DNA of 64,000 bases from Budvicia aquatica DSM 5075 = ATCC 35567 (GTDB lineage Bacteria; Pseudomonadota; Gammaproteobacteria; Enterobacterales; Enterobacteriaceae): contig NZ_ATYS01000005.1 of NCBI RefSeq assembly GCF_000427805.1, positions 183,040 through 247,039 on the forward strand, written 5' to 3'. The notes beneath the pieces were generated by a model. That model had not been told where the DNA came from, made no database searches, and was given only the letters and a program-made list of their open reading frames with translations. Positions 1-12,400 of this stretch are shown one piece after another; the stretch's first letter is position 1; each line of letters starts with the position of its first letter. A program made the position numbers and the translations under genes.

Positions 1-3000
1 GGCGGGAGCCAGTACCACTTCGGCATAGGTGGTAATTTCAATTACGCGGGCATTGCGCCCTCGGTGGATTAACGTCATACGGCGTAGTTCAACGTCGTCT
101 TCCGGTGATACCACAATTTTAGTTTTTACGCTGAGGCTGCCCTCAGTACGTTTAAACTCCGCGCCGGCATCAGTAAGCTCAACGTGATAGTGCGTTGATT
201 TTTTACCGACCGGCTGCCAAGTACTGCTCCACATCTCACCGGTTTTAGGGTCGCTGAGATAACAGAATGTTCCCCTGCTATCTTTGGTAGAGTCTTCACG
301 CCATCGGGTCAATGCGATGTCTTTCCAGCGGCTATATCCTCCTCCGGCCTGTGTGACCATCAGGTGATAGTTGGCATTAGAAAGTAGCTGAACTTCCGGG
401 ATCGCGCTGTCAACGTTATTAAATTCACGAATATCATAAGTTGCCGATTTAAGCCGACCTTCATAAGATTCAAACTGGCGTCGCGGGCTATAAAGCTCAA
501 CGGCATCGGGCACCCTCTCCTGTAAGAGGAGCCGAGCTGATTGAAATGATGGATTGGCCGCAAAGCGATCGACCATCGGTGCATCGAGCAGCAAATGGGA
601 CAGTGCGAGAAACCCCATTCCCTGATGGTGAGCCATATATGACTGGACTATCGCATAGACCTGACCACGAGCCATGCGAGAGGCGGTGTAATCCAGCGCT
701 TCATAAAATCCAAACTGGCCTCTGGCGCCATTTTTTTCCAGTACCAGCAAGTTATCGTAGGCCTGCTGAGGCGCAATAATCAGCGCCATAAGAGTGGCAT
801 AAGGCGCGATAACAACGTCATCCCCCAGCCCGCGCCTCAACCCTAGCCCCGGAACGCCAAACGCGTGATACTGATAATTCTGCAGTGGATCAAAAGAGTC
901 ATAGCCGGACTCTGAAATACCCCAAGGTACCCCGCACTCTTTGCCCCAATCAATCTGGCGATCGACCGCTGACTGGCACATACGGGTTAGTAAGGTGTCA
1001 GGATAGGCGGGCATAATCAGCTGTGGCATCAAATATTCAAACATTGAACCACTCCACGACATAAGAGCGGGTTGATTATTAATCAGGGTAAACAGCCGGC
1101 CTAAAGCAAACCAGCTTTTCATCGGTAATTGGTTTACGGCAATAGCATAGAAGTTGGTGAGGCGAATTTCAGAAGGCAGGAGATCGTACTTACCGCTATC
1201 CATTTTGGTGATGTCACAGTTATAGCCCACGCTAAGCTGTTTGCTGGCTTTGTGGTACAAAAATTGGAAATCCATAATCGCGTGGTTATTCAGCCGTTCT
1301 TCCAACTCGGCCAAAATGGCTAGCCGCTGGTGGGCAAGCCTGATGGCTTGTTGCATATTGGTCAGTTGCTGTGAGGTGATAGTCGCTGTTTGCTTATCTG
1401 CCACGGCGAGCCAACAAATAGACGGCAGGACTTTTAAGTCAGTGCTGAGGTCAATCCAACTTAATAATAGAGACCATTCTTGGCAGATCAGGCTGAGCTG
1501 TTTATGGAGTTTTTCCAACCAGTCATTTAAAACGCTGTCTTTATTGATGTCTAAGCGTTGCAGGCTGGACACTAACGTAATCAGGCTACTTAGCCGTTCA
1601 AATATGGCATGGGTTGGAAGAGACGCGATTTCAGACAGGCCTTTACGCATCTGTTTTAGTTCACCGGGTGCAGCCTTGCCCCAACGATTTTCAATAATCG
1701 ATAATGTGTCATTCAGTCCGGCCACTATGCGCGGAATATCGAGTATCGGCTGATTTTTTAGCTCGCGTAAGCCAGAGCTGAGCGTTAACAAATGCCCGGC
1801 AAGATTGCCGCTGTCGACGCTGGAAATATAACGAGGGCTTAGCGGTGCCAATGTCCGAGTGTCGTACCAGTTATACAAATGGCCGCGGTAATGCTCCATT
1901 TTGTCCATGGTATCCAGCGTTAGCGTGATGCGCTGTAATACCTCACCTTGGGGAATATAGCCAAAGTCCCATGCTGTCAGGTTAGCCAATAACGACAGGC
2001 CGATATTGGTAGGTGAAGTACGGTGAGCAATAGTCGGTATCGGTACTTCCTGATAATTATCCGGCGGTAACCAGTTTTCTTGCTGATTGGCAAAGGTTTC
2101 AAAGAATGACCAGGTTTCTCGGCTAATCTGGCGCAGAAAATGGCGCTGCCGATCGTTGATCTCAATCGATGAACGGATAGGTTTCCTGCTTAGCCAACTG
2201 AGCAGGAGGGGCGCAGTAAGCCATAAGAGTGCAAAGGGTAAGGCACCAATGAGCATGATTGGATTATATTGCGCGGTCAGTAATACCAGTAAGATAGCAG
2301 CGACCGGACTTATCCACATGGTGCGATAAAAATCTATCGGCCGCGGTGAAAAACCCGTTTTGCCCTGCTCAAAGCTGGTCCATTCCTGAAGGTCACGTTT
2401 GCTGATCGTTAGCCGCCATAGCGTCACTAAAATAGCCTGTACCGAGTATGCACTTTCATGCGCCAGGGTTACCAGATGCAAACTAATGTGAGACAGGCGT
2501 TTTAGCGTGCCGTTGAGCACAATATTAACGTGCTGTACCAGCGGGCGACGGCGTGGCTTGCTGATTAATCCTTGTAATAACACCAATAAGGTTGGAAACA
2601 GTAACATAACGGCTAAGGTCAATAGCCAGAACAGCGAATTAGCGCCCATGCTAAAGCTACTGAACAGTAGTACCAACAAAGCCGGAGCGACCAGACTACG
2701 GCGCAAGTTATCGGCAATTTTCCATCTTGAAAGGAGGCTGAGAGGGTTAGCGATACGGCTACCGTCGGCCGTTCGGACCCGTAAGCGTAGCCAGTTAATT
2801 AACTGCCAGTCTCCGCGGATCCACCGGGTACGTCGGGTAACGTCAACCAGATAGTTAGCCGGATACTGCTCATAAAGTAATACGTTACTCAAGAGTCCGG
2901 AGCGCCCGTAGCATCCCTCTAACAGATCGTGGCTGAGTACCAGATTGTCCGGGCACACGCAGTCGGTCGCACGGATAAACATATCGACATCATAGATACC

Positions 3001-5160
3001 TTTACCAACAAACGAACCTTCCTGAAACAGATCCTGATAAATGTCGGAAGACATTAACGAGTATGGATCATTACCGGGAATACTACTGGACATTGCCGCA
3101 TAACGGCTCTGCCCATAGCGTGGAATTTCTTCCGCTAAACGAGGTTGTAAAATGGTATAGCCACTCACAATGCGCTTATTTTTGGGGTTATATACAGGAT
3201 AGTTGAGTGGGTGCGCCATGGTCGCCACTAGCTGGTGGGCAGTTTCGCGCGGCAGTATTGTATCGGTATCGAGAGTAATCACATACTTTACGTTACTGAG
3301 TATTTCGTGATGGTTACCGGCAATAGTCGAAAATTGATCTTTCGAATGGCGCAACCACAGGTTTAACGCTAATAGCTTACCGCGCTTACGCTCATAGCCC
3401 ATCCATACATTTTGCTGTTCGTTCCATTCACGTTCCCGATGCAACAAAAAAAATGAGGTTCCATAATTATTAGGATAGCGCTGGTTAAGCTGTTCTATCC
3501 GTTGTATTGCATAGTTTAGTAATTCTGCATCACCGGGCAGGCTCTGTGCCGGTGCATCAGTAAAGTCGGTGAGTAACGCAAAATGTAGATTTTGCATCGC
3601 GTTACCCAGATAGCAGACTTCCAGACTGTTGATCAACTTATCAGTACCTTCCCTGTCGATCAGCAGGCAGGGCATAACGATTAGCGATCGAAACTGGGAT
3701 GGAATTTCACAGGAGAAATCCATTCGAGGTAAAAGTTTCGGCTTTTTGAGCCGATTGGCGATTTCACTCTGTAAGTTAATGGCGAACTGACTAACGACAA
3801 TCACAGTTGGGATGATAAGTAACCAGAATAGCCAATTAGAGCGACTGAAATCAGTATTGGATAACAGATAGCTGCTACCGATAATCGTCACTAAGCTCAG
3901 GCTACCCAGCCATATTAATAGGGATGATTTGCTGAGGCTTGCACGCAGCCTGGCCAGCGGTGAAAAACGAACGTTAAGACGTTTCTCCAGTTCTGTACGG
4001 CCTTTATCAATTAAGTAGTAGCCAACGTGACGCCTGCATCCTTGGTCTGTGGTAGCCAACGCCATTGATAATACATGTTGGGCGACTTCCGTTTCACTGT
4101 ACTGGCAGTGGCGAGACAGTATTTCAATAATATGCCGGTAGCGATCGCGGGTATCGAAATGCATCTTGGAATAAATTTCAGCGGGATCTTGGCTTAGGGT
4201 TTGCTCAACCAAGCTGATCGTTTCGGCAAACTCAGCCCAGTTCATATCACTTAGCTGACGAAGGCTGGTAATGCTGTTACTGACTGAAAGCTGGCTGTTA
4301 GCCAACTGTTGGTTAAAGGTAAGAATGATCTGATCGCTGGTTAATCCCACTTCAGACAGTCGTTGTTCGACCCACGTCAGTGGGAGGGCCAGCATTTTAC
4401 CATGGCCTTTTAAACAACGAACCAGTTCGGCGACGAAGGCGCTAGCTCTGGGAGGATTTGAGCTTGCCATGTTGGCGATAACAATGATCAAATTGGCCGG
4501 GTCGTTTTCGGCACTATCGAGCATTTTAGTTACCCAGCTATCGGCTAAATTTCGCTCTTGCTGAGTGACCGCAATTTCGATACTGACCCGCCTTAGGTTT
4601 TCAATCAGTGCCAGACGGAGCATAGCAGGAAAGGCCCATAGTTCACCCAAGGTCAAAATTGATACTTTTTGGTATGCTGCAATATAGCGGGTCAGGCTGG
4701 CGGTGTCCCAGCGCCCGTCGCTGTGAGCAATGGCCTCAGTGGCAATATCATAAATACGCGGACAGTTATGGGGGGAAGACAGTTGAGGCAGCCCTTTACC
4801 GAAGTTCTTCGGCAAGTGATGGCGTACCAGACGGATCTGTTCTTCAACCAAATAGTAGTTATCCAGCAGCCACTCCGCAGCAGGGGCAATACTGGCGTTT
4901 CCCGCAGTACTAAGAATATGGCAACTGCGAGTCAATACCGCTTCATTGTCATCAAGGCGTTTTAATAGGTAGTAGGGAACTTTTTTGCTGGTCAACTGAT
5001 GTGAATGGGCCAACTTTTGCCCGTAGTGTTCCATCTGGTCGATAGAAAATAACTCAGATTCTATTATTGTCTCGACCCTGTGCGTCTCCATTGAACTCTG
5101 ACGTCCTTTTGCGGCACGATCCAGAGTGGACTTCGGCTTAAACCAATTAATAAAATTCAT
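1..5160 (-). CDS. Cyclic beta-1,2-glucan synthase (NdvB/ChvB-like), 5' part, runs off window
   Basis: One uninterrupted reading frame from the ATG at 5160 to the window edge, 1720 codons, so the C-terminus is missing. These are large inner-membrane enzymes that use UDP-glucose to build cyclic beta-1,2-glucans for the periplasm. The N-terminal third is a soluble region, then membrane segments near residues 420-465. A family 84 glycosyltransferase domain follows, with LDTDT near residue 630 and RWIRGDWQLINWL near 780. More hydrophobic segments lie near 830-870 and 955-1000. A glycoamylase-like domain starts near 1080 (WYDTRTLAPLSPRY, SSVDSGNLAGH, then WGISESGYDSF and SYMAHHQGMG near 1505). The beginning of the GH94 phosphorylase-like region lies at the window edge. 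The full protein is expected to be about 2800 residues. It is monocistronic as far as can be seen. Family call is firm; the exact product linkage is inferred. Confidence 0.9.
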   Translation of the reverse strand, partial: MNFINWFKPKSTLDRAAKGRQSSMETHRVETIIESELFSIDQMEHYGQKLAHSHQLTSKKVPYYLLKRLDDNEAVLTRSCHILSTAGNASIAPAAEWLLDNYYLVEEQIRLVRHHLPKNFGKGLPQLSSPHNCPRIYDIATEAIAHSDGRWDTASLTRYIAAYQKVSILTLGELWAFPAMLRLALIENLRRVSIEIAVTQQERNLADSWVTKMLDSAENDPANLIIVIANMASSNPPRASAFVAELVRCLKGHGKMLALPLTWVEQRLSEVGLTSDQIILTFNQQLANSQLSVSNSITSLRQLSDMNWAEFAETISLVEQTLSQDPAEIYSKMHFDTRDRYRHIIEILSRHCQYSETEVAQHVLSMALATTDQGCRRHVGYYLIDKGRTELEKRLNVRFSPLARLRASLSKSSLLIWLGSLSLVTIIGSSYLLSNTDFSRSNWLFWLLIIPTVIVVSQFAINLQSEIANRLKKPKLLPRMDFSCEIPSQFRSLIVMPCLLIDREGTDKLINSLEVCYLGNAMQNLHFALLTDFTDAPAQSLPGDAELLNYAIQRIEQLNQRYPNNYGTSFFLLHREREWNEQQNVWMGYERKRGKLLALNLWLRHSKDQFSTIAGNHHEILSNVKYVITLDTDTILPRETAHQLVATMAHPLNYPVYNPKNKRIVSGYTILQPRLAEEIPRYGQSRYAAMSSSIPGNDPYSLMSSDIYQDLFQEGSFVGKGIYDVDMFIRATDCVCPDNLVLSHDLLEGCYGRSGLLSNVLLYEQYPANYLVDVTRRTRWIRGDWQLINWLRLRVRTADGSRIANPLSLLSRWKIADNLRRSLVAPALLVLLFSSFSMGANSLFWLLTLAVMLLFPTLLVLLQGLISKPRRRPLVQHVNIVLNGTLKRLSHISLHLVTLAHESAYSVQAILVTLWRLTISKRDLQEWTSFEQGKTGFSPRPIDFYRTMWISPVAAILLVLLTAQYNPIMLIGALPFALLWLTAPLLLSWLSRKPIRSSIEINDRQRHFLRQISRETWSFFETFANQQENWLPPDNYQEVPIPTIAHRTSPTNIGLSLLANLTAWDFGYIPQGEVLQRITLTLDTMDKMEHYRGHLYNWYDTRTLAPLSPRYISSVDSGNLAGHLLTLSSGLRELKNQPILDIPRIVAGLNDTLSIIENRWGKAAPGELKQMRKGLSEIASLPTHAIFERLSSLITLVSSLQRLDINKDSVLNDWLEKLHKQLSLICQEWSLLLSWIDLSTDLKVLPSICWLAVADKQTATITSQQLTNMQQAIRLAHQRLAILAELEERLNNHAIMDFQFLYHKASKQLSVGYNCDITKMDSGKYDLLPSEIRLTNFYAIAVNQLPMKSWFALGRLFTLINNQPALMSWSGSMFEYLMPQLIMPAYPDTLLTRMCQSAVDRQIDWGKECGVPWGISESGYDSFDPLQNYQYHAFGVPGLGLRRGLGDDVVIAPYATLMALIIAPQQAYDNLLVLEKNGARGQFGFYEALDYTASRMARGQVYAIVQSYMAHHQGMGFLALSHLLLDAPMVDRFAANPSFQSARLLLQERVPDAVELYSPRRQFESYEGRLKSATYDIREFNNVDSAIPEVQLLSNANYHLMVTQAGGGYSRWKDIALTRWREDSTKDSRGTFCYLSDPKTGEMWSSTWQPVGKKSTHYHVELTDAGAEFKRTEGSLSVKTKIVVSPEDDVELRRMTLIHRGRNARVIEITTYAEVVLAPA

Positions 5161-6485
5161 TTTCACTCAAACACTCCGTAGCGTAACAGACACCAATAGG
5201 CAGTCGCTGAAACGGAAAAAATAGTGCGAAAATCGTGAAGCAGGATGGGTAGAAAACTTCACAGCAGGATGGGAATTTGGGAAGGGTATATTCTGACTAT
5301 AGCAAAAATTAGCGAAAGAAGCTTATTTATTAGTCAATAAAATGCCAGATACCCATACGAATGGAATTTTATATTGGATTAAGCGGAGGCTATCGTCTGA
5401 GGCGCTGGCTAAAGAGCGCAGTAAAATCAGTGATGAGGGGGAAAGGCAACGTTGAATGTAGTCAGGGCTGAGTATTTTCTTACTGCGCAAGCTTATCTTA
5501 TGAAGGAATAACATATTTAATTGTCCGGTCAGTAACGTATTAATTCCTCTCGTCCTATCACCGCACGCTTTCAAATTACTTTACCTGGAAGCAGGTACCA
5601 AAAAACTCACATTCGACAGCCCTAACCTGACTCAATAAAAATCTTGCGAGCCCTGCTTCAAGCTATATTCTCCGGACTTGTCGTAGGGGCTGCGTTTCTC
5701 AATGAATATCCTCGAACGTTATCCGGTATTTTTGTAACACACCCTCTTAGTTCGATAAAGATCGTGTTTTACACCAACGATATTTGGCCCCATTTAGCGT
5801 GGAATTGAAAGTCAAGATAGAACATACGTGGGTAGAGTCCTAACCGGTTTAATATCTCTTTTAGGCCCAATTAATTCCGTTCCATCGATGGCGGTTAGCC
5901 AAGGATGTTCGTTGACCGCCCCATTTATAAGTGACAAACCTTCAATTTTAAAGTATATAAAACTAAATAATATACCTACACAGTACTTTAGTGTGATTAA
6001 TCAATATTTTTTAATCAATTACACTAAAACTGACTGATGATATTTTAAATGCCACTTATTTTTATGTTTATTATCTATTCGTTCTATACAACTATCTCAT
6101 ATAGATATATATATCGACAATTCATATTTACATGAAATTTAATTTCAATTATTTTTAATATTTCGATCTATATTGTCGATAACTGTTGATTTATGTATCA
6201 TAAACACAACAAAATATAGGCGAGAGGACATTATTCCTTTTATTTTTAAAATAATTTTATTTGTTATTTATTCGGTAATACCAAATAAATAAATTAAGAG
6301 CAATCTTGCGTTTTTAGAAATCGAGCGCCAAGCATTGAACATTATTAACTACTCATTAAAGTGATTGGTAGGGCATTTTCTTGCTCTCGATATAGGAATG
6401 TTTTATTTATGGATAATGATTACTTCTCTATATTTTTAATAGATTGCCACCACTTTATTGGATTAAAGTATAAGGCATAATATTT
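5161..6485. other. 1.3 kb AT-rich intergenic region with no convincing gene
   Basis: The region separates the glucan synthase from the autotransporter, which are transcribed away from each other. Two short open frames (5323-5574 minus, 5828-6037 plus) have no recognisable motif or ribosome site. A plus-strand open stretch at about 5655-5807 reads as a hydrophobic helix plus tail (AIFSGLVVGAAFLNEY) and could be a relic of a membrane transporter gene. From about 5930 to 6480 the DNA is very AT-rich, as is common upstream of surface-protein genes silenced by H-NS; that reading is inference. Confidence 0.5.
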
Positions 6486-9400
6486 GTGAATAAAATATAT
6501 AGAGTTATCTGGAATAACGCTTTAGGATTATGGGTGGTAGCTTCTGAACTTACTTGTGGCAAAAAAAAATCCAGTAAACTGACCTCTGATGCCCCAGAAA
6601 GAATATCAGTCAAAACACGTTCATTAACTACAGTAACTCTGGCTATCCTACTAAGTATATACGGTACGGCATCGGCTGTAAGCTTAGCCCCAGACTGGAT
6701 ACCAACCACGAATAATAGTGGTAATGGTACCTATACCGTTGGTGGAGGTTCCGTTGTTAATATTGATGGACCAACGTTTATTCAGGGTAATTCATCTGGT
6801 TACGTTCAACTAATGATCGAAGATGCAATTGCTCAAGGGTATGCATCGGGTGATTCCTTAGTTGGTAAAGTATTTATTAATACTGGTACTCAAACTAAAG
6901 CGGTCAAGGTTTTTGACAGTATCACCAACTCCTACAAAGATGTTTTTGTTTTTGATTCTAATACATTCTCTCAACGGGCTGCAGGCTCGTCTGCGAATGA
7001 AATCATTCTCGGTTTAAACCGAACCTCCGACTTTTTTTATCAAACTCGATTAGTCCATGTGGATAGTACCGGTGGCATGGTTGAACTTGACGTTGCCGCT
7101 AAGAACATTGGTTCTTACTTTAAAGACTCTCAATTAGCCTATGCCGACGGGACAGGAAGCGCCACCAGCGTGATTAATTGGAACTCCCAGAACAATTTTT
7201 ATATGTCCCGCGGCGCGGTTGTCACACCCGCTGATTTAACCGCTTCCCAAGATATTAAAAGTATGGAATATGCAGGTTTAGTCACCGCATTTGATGGCTC
7301 TATTCATCATGTCAACAATGTTGACGAGCTTCGAGACTATAACAACTGGTTGATTATGCAAATGCAGCAGACCAATACGACTTTGACTGCTGCACAATAT
7401 GCTGATGAGTTCAATAAAGCCTTTGATATAACCGTTCATACTTATGATGTAGACCGTACCTCGGGCGGAACGATAGATACAGCACCCTATATTGCACCAA
7501 ATGGTACGACCACTATTATGACTGCAAATGGTCCTAATGCGACAGTCAGAGTGTCAAATACTGGCCAGTTAAGTGGTGTTGCGCCAAGTAACGGTGCCAT
7601 ATTGGCAATTGGCGGCGGAAAAGGTATCAATGATGGTGTTATTGATATGAGTAATGTATCAATGACGGCTAGAAATAATTCAAGTGTAGTGAACAACGGC
7701 AATATTTATGTATGGTTCACTACAACAGCAGCACAACGCGCTACGGGCTTGGGCATGTATGCTACCGGTAGTGGTGCAACGGCAATCAATAATGGCTCTC
7801 TTTCTGTACGTCCTTATAACAACGCTTCAGTCAATCCACTAGATAGAAATATTGGCATGAGAAGTGCCGATGGCGGTTATGCAGAAAATAATAATCTGAT
7901 TGACCTCAGTCCATCTGCGATATTGAACGATACTGTTTCAGCAGTAACCGGAGTACTCGTGAGTTCCGGTGGCTCTTTCACCAATACTGAAACGGCAGAG
8001 ATTAGGTTGGGCAATGGCTTCACTACCGCTAATAATACCATTGCGGTTGATGTGGTAAGCGGTGCCGGTACGGTGATTAACAACGGCACTATTTCATTTG
8101 GGGATATGGCAAAAGGTGCTGTTGGCCTTAATGCCGAGAATGCCGGTACAGTCAATGTACAGAATAACGGTGAAATCATTATTGGTGGTACCTCAGGTGA
8201 CTCTCAGAATGTAGGTATATATGCAAAAGCGTCTAAAGGTCTTCTCAACAAAGGTCTAATCGATATCACGGGCATTAATGCTATCGGTATTAAAGCTGTC
8301 AATGGTGGTTCTATTGACTCCGTTGGTAGTAGCCTTATTAGAGTTGGCGGGACAACCGAGGGATTACGTAACTACGGAGGGTGGATTGAAGGTGTTGGGA
8401 GTACCGTTAATTTATCCGGCACCATCAATCTATTGGGCGAAAACGCGATCGGACTTCATGCTCGTGATGGCGGTCAGGTCAATTTGTCAGGCGATGGAGC
8501 TGTTAACTTCGGTGCTGCAAATCAGATCGGATTCTACGTTTACGGTACGGACAGTAATATCAAGAACACCAGTACCCATGGCATGAATGTATCAACAATG
8601 GGGTCAACATTATTCCGTATTGCAAGCGGTGCAAAGTTTGTTGGTGGCGTAGATATCGCTAAGGTCACTGCTTCAGGTGAAAACGCTTATGCGTTATTTG
8701 TCACCGGCAAAGACGGTGGGAACACCAGTAAATTCACCTCTGGGTCAATGACTATTGAGCTAACAGGAAGCGGTTCAACGGGTGTATTAATTGAAGGTGG
8801 AGCCGAGGGATTAATTGAAAATTCTGCAATTATTCATCTGAATCAGACCAACGCTATTGCTGGTATTGCCGATGGTAATGGTCACGATTTGGCCGGTAAT
8901 ATAATAAACAGTAGCGACCCTAGCACGCTCCTTACTGCGGCCCAACGCTTATCTTCATCTCAGGATAAAGTAACGGGCTATATTGCACGTAACAAGGCTA
9001 AGCTAATCAATACGGGGAATATTGAATTTACCGGAGCAAATACTATCGGTATTCAGGTTCTGGATGGTTCTATTGGTGAGAATGGCGGAAGTATCACTGT
9101 TCAGGATGGTGGCATAGGCTTAATCGCAAACTCCAGTAACTTAACCACTGAGATCAATAACTCAGGAAATCTGATTCTAAGAGGGGGCTCTAACAGCAAT
9201 AGAACTAAAGGAATCTTGGGATCCGGTAATTCAGTAACGGTTAACATGACCGACGGTGTGATTGACCTACAGGGACAAGGTGCGATTGGTGTTGAGGTCT
9301 CTAATGGCGGTACCGTTAATTTAAGCGGAACAGCCGTTCCAAAATTTGCAGACAATGATTCCGGTATTACTGACCAAATTGCTTTTCGTATTATTGGTGA

Positions 9401-12400
9401 TGATGCATCAATTACCACTAATGTTGGTACAGGTACTTTATTGGATGCCTCCGGTACAAACTCTACGCTATTTCGTATTGAGCAGTCAGCCCAACAAACC
9501 GGCATATTACAGATGAAAACATCAGGTACCGGTAGTCGAGGAATTTGGGCAACCGATGCAGGAACCAGCGTTGTTGCAGATGCAGGCAGTGACTTTCAGG
9601 TTTTAGGCGCTAGAGCACAGGGTGTTTACATTACTGGCGGGGCAACCGGGCTAATGAATTCAGGCGTTAGCGTCAACTTAGTCGGTTTTGGTGCAGTTGT
9701 CGGGGAAGTAGACGGTAATGAGTATGCTTTGGATGGTTCAGTTACAAACGTCGATACAGGATCTAAACTGACTAATAAAGCTGATATTACTACTCCGCTG
9801 AGGGATGCGATTGGATTTATTACCCGTAACAAAGGCTTAATGGTCAATACGGGTAATATTAACTTTACTGCAGGCAACAATAACATTGGGGTGTGGGTTG
9901 ATAACGGTAAGTTTGATAACCAAGGTAACGAAATCAAAGTTAACGGCGTTGTACTGTACGTTGAAGGTACTGATTCCGTAATTACCAGCAGCGGAGGTAA
10001 ATTGTTAGCCACTGATGGTGAAGCTGCGATTAAGTTAGGTAACGGAGCATCATTAGATTTAGCCGGTAGTGGTTTTGGTATCATCGAAGGACAGGGGTTA
10101 GCTCACGGTGTTTTACTTGATGTTGGTGCAGTAGGCCTGATCGTTGACGGTGCTCGTATTGATGTTAATGCAGCTGGTGCGACAGGATATGGCATTGAGA
10201 ACCGGGCTGAAATTTCAGGTATTCAATTGATGGGTACGACGGTTATTAATGTTGCCAACGGGATTGGCGTCAGAACTTCAGCAAGCTTAGCGCAAGAGAA
10301 TAGTGGCACCGTAAATGTTGATGGTAGTGGTATTGGTCTGGCGTTCCAGACTACTACCGGTGACCAAATAGAAAACGATTTGGATATGTCACAGTCATCA
10401 GGATTGGTCGTTAATCTGAATGGAACCGGTGGGACGGGGATTTTAGCCAATACGCGTGATGGTGCGACGGTAAAATCCGGTGCTAGCGTTAATATTAACA
10501 AAGCTGACGGCGGTTCTGCGTTAGTGGTAAATAACTTCGCTAAAGAGGTGATCCAGAGCGGAAATCTGATTTCATCATCAATGACTGCTGCAGTGGTACT
10601 GGCGGAGAAGGCAAATAGTTTTACCAATACAGGTAAAATTATTGCTAATTCGATCACTGCTGGAGCCATGTCCTTTGACGGAACAATCAATACCGTAGTG
10701 CTCAATGATACGGGTGCTGAAATTCAGGGCGTTGTGGCGCTAAACGGCGGAAAAAATAATTTCACAAACAAAGGGCTAATTACCGGCACCATCAGCGCTG
10801 CTGACAATGATAATACGATGCTATTTGATACCGGCAGTACGCTAACCGGTAAAGTGACACTGGGCCAGGGTAATAATCAGGTTACGCTGAACGGCACCGC
10901 TCATACGGATGAAGTCACCGCTGGCAGCGGCGTGAATACCTTTATCATTAAAGGCACTGGCGCTACTTATAATCTTCTGGATGGTGGATTAGGAGTGGAA
11001 GACTCACTGGTTTTTGATGCGGCGACTCACACTATTGCTCAGGCTGTAAAATTGCAGAACTTTGAACATTTGAAGCTGAAGAACCAGTCAACAGTGATAC
11101 TTAACGAAGCATTAATATTGACTGATGGCGGTACGGGTACTGGTGCAGTCGATATTGAATCTGGCAGTGAAATGGCAATTAAGCCAACGCTGGCCGGTGA
11201 CTTCGTATTTAACCCATTACTGACCGGCGCTGGTATTTTATCGGCTGAACTTGATGCTGATACCTCTGCGTTTAATCTGAGCACTCATGTTGGTTCAGGC
11301 TTTAAAGGTACCTTGCGTCTGTCAACAAGCAGCTTCAATTTAGCAAACGTTAATGCTTCTGTTTTAAGTCAGGCAACCTTGCAGTCTGATTCCGGCAACA
11401 CCACCACTGTCGGCACCGGAGTGCAGAATATTGGCGGTCTGACTATCAATGGCGGCAAGTTGCTTTTTGGCTCTGTTATGCCTGGCGACAAAGTGTCTGA
11501 AAACAGTATTGTCACCTCTGCGACAGGAACGCTGGACATTCGGGGTACCGGAATCGTTCAGGTCACGATGCCGATAGAAGTGATTAACGATGTGCCTGCA
11601 CTTGATACCCGTAAGAGCCTGTTTGAGCAGGATGATGAAACCACGCTGGTTAAACTAGTTACAGCGGAAGGTAATGTTCTAGGTAACGGTAGCGCCATTT
11701 TGTTGAACGATGAAAATGGTAACGTTATCAGTAATGCTCAAACCTTCGATATTAATCAAAATGGTACCCTTGTCGCTGAGGGGACTTACGATTACAAACT
11801 AATGAATGGCGATGGTAACACCGTAGATGGTTTGTATATTGGTTATGGCCTGACTCAGCTTGACCTACAAGGTACGGCGGATGACGCATTAATCCTGACA
11901 TCGAACGCAGGCGCTACTGGTAAGGCGTCCGATTTAAGTGCCAAAGTCACCGGCACCGGTGACCTAGCTATTGAGTCGGGTACACAAACCGTCTCCCTGT
12001 CTAACAAGTTAAATGACTACACCGGTGACACCACCGTGCGTAACGGTACGCTGGTGATGGCTAACGATAATGTATTGGGTAAAACGGCCAACTTAACGGT
12101 AGAAAATGGTGCGACCTTTAAAACCAACGATCGTGTAGGCAGTTACAGCCAGACCGTAGGTGCGTTAAATACAGTTAATGGTGCATCCGTAGTGATTGCC
12201 GAAGGCAGTGCGCTGACCATTAGTGATGTACAACGGGCTGCTGGCATTGTTGAAGGCGGCACTATTGCCAACGGTACGCTATCAGGCGCAGGTGAACTGA
12301 ATATAGCTAGCAGCGAACTGGTGGTTAACGGCGCAAACGCGGGTTATATCGGTGACGTTAACCTGTCCGGTACATCGTTGGCCACCTTAAACGGTGCCCA

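Noticed and set aside
5323-6037. Two small open frames (83 aa minus, 69 aa plus) upstream of the autotransporter
   Set aside because: No ribosome site, no recognisable motif, and they lie in AT-rich DNA; not enough to call genes.
9626-10705. Long antisense open frames inside the autotransporter gene (for example 9626-10084 and 10223-10705, minus)
   Set aside because: They are side effects of the Gly/Asn/Thr/Val-rich repeat codons on the plus strand; they have Pro/Leu-rich compositions without motifs or ribosome sites.
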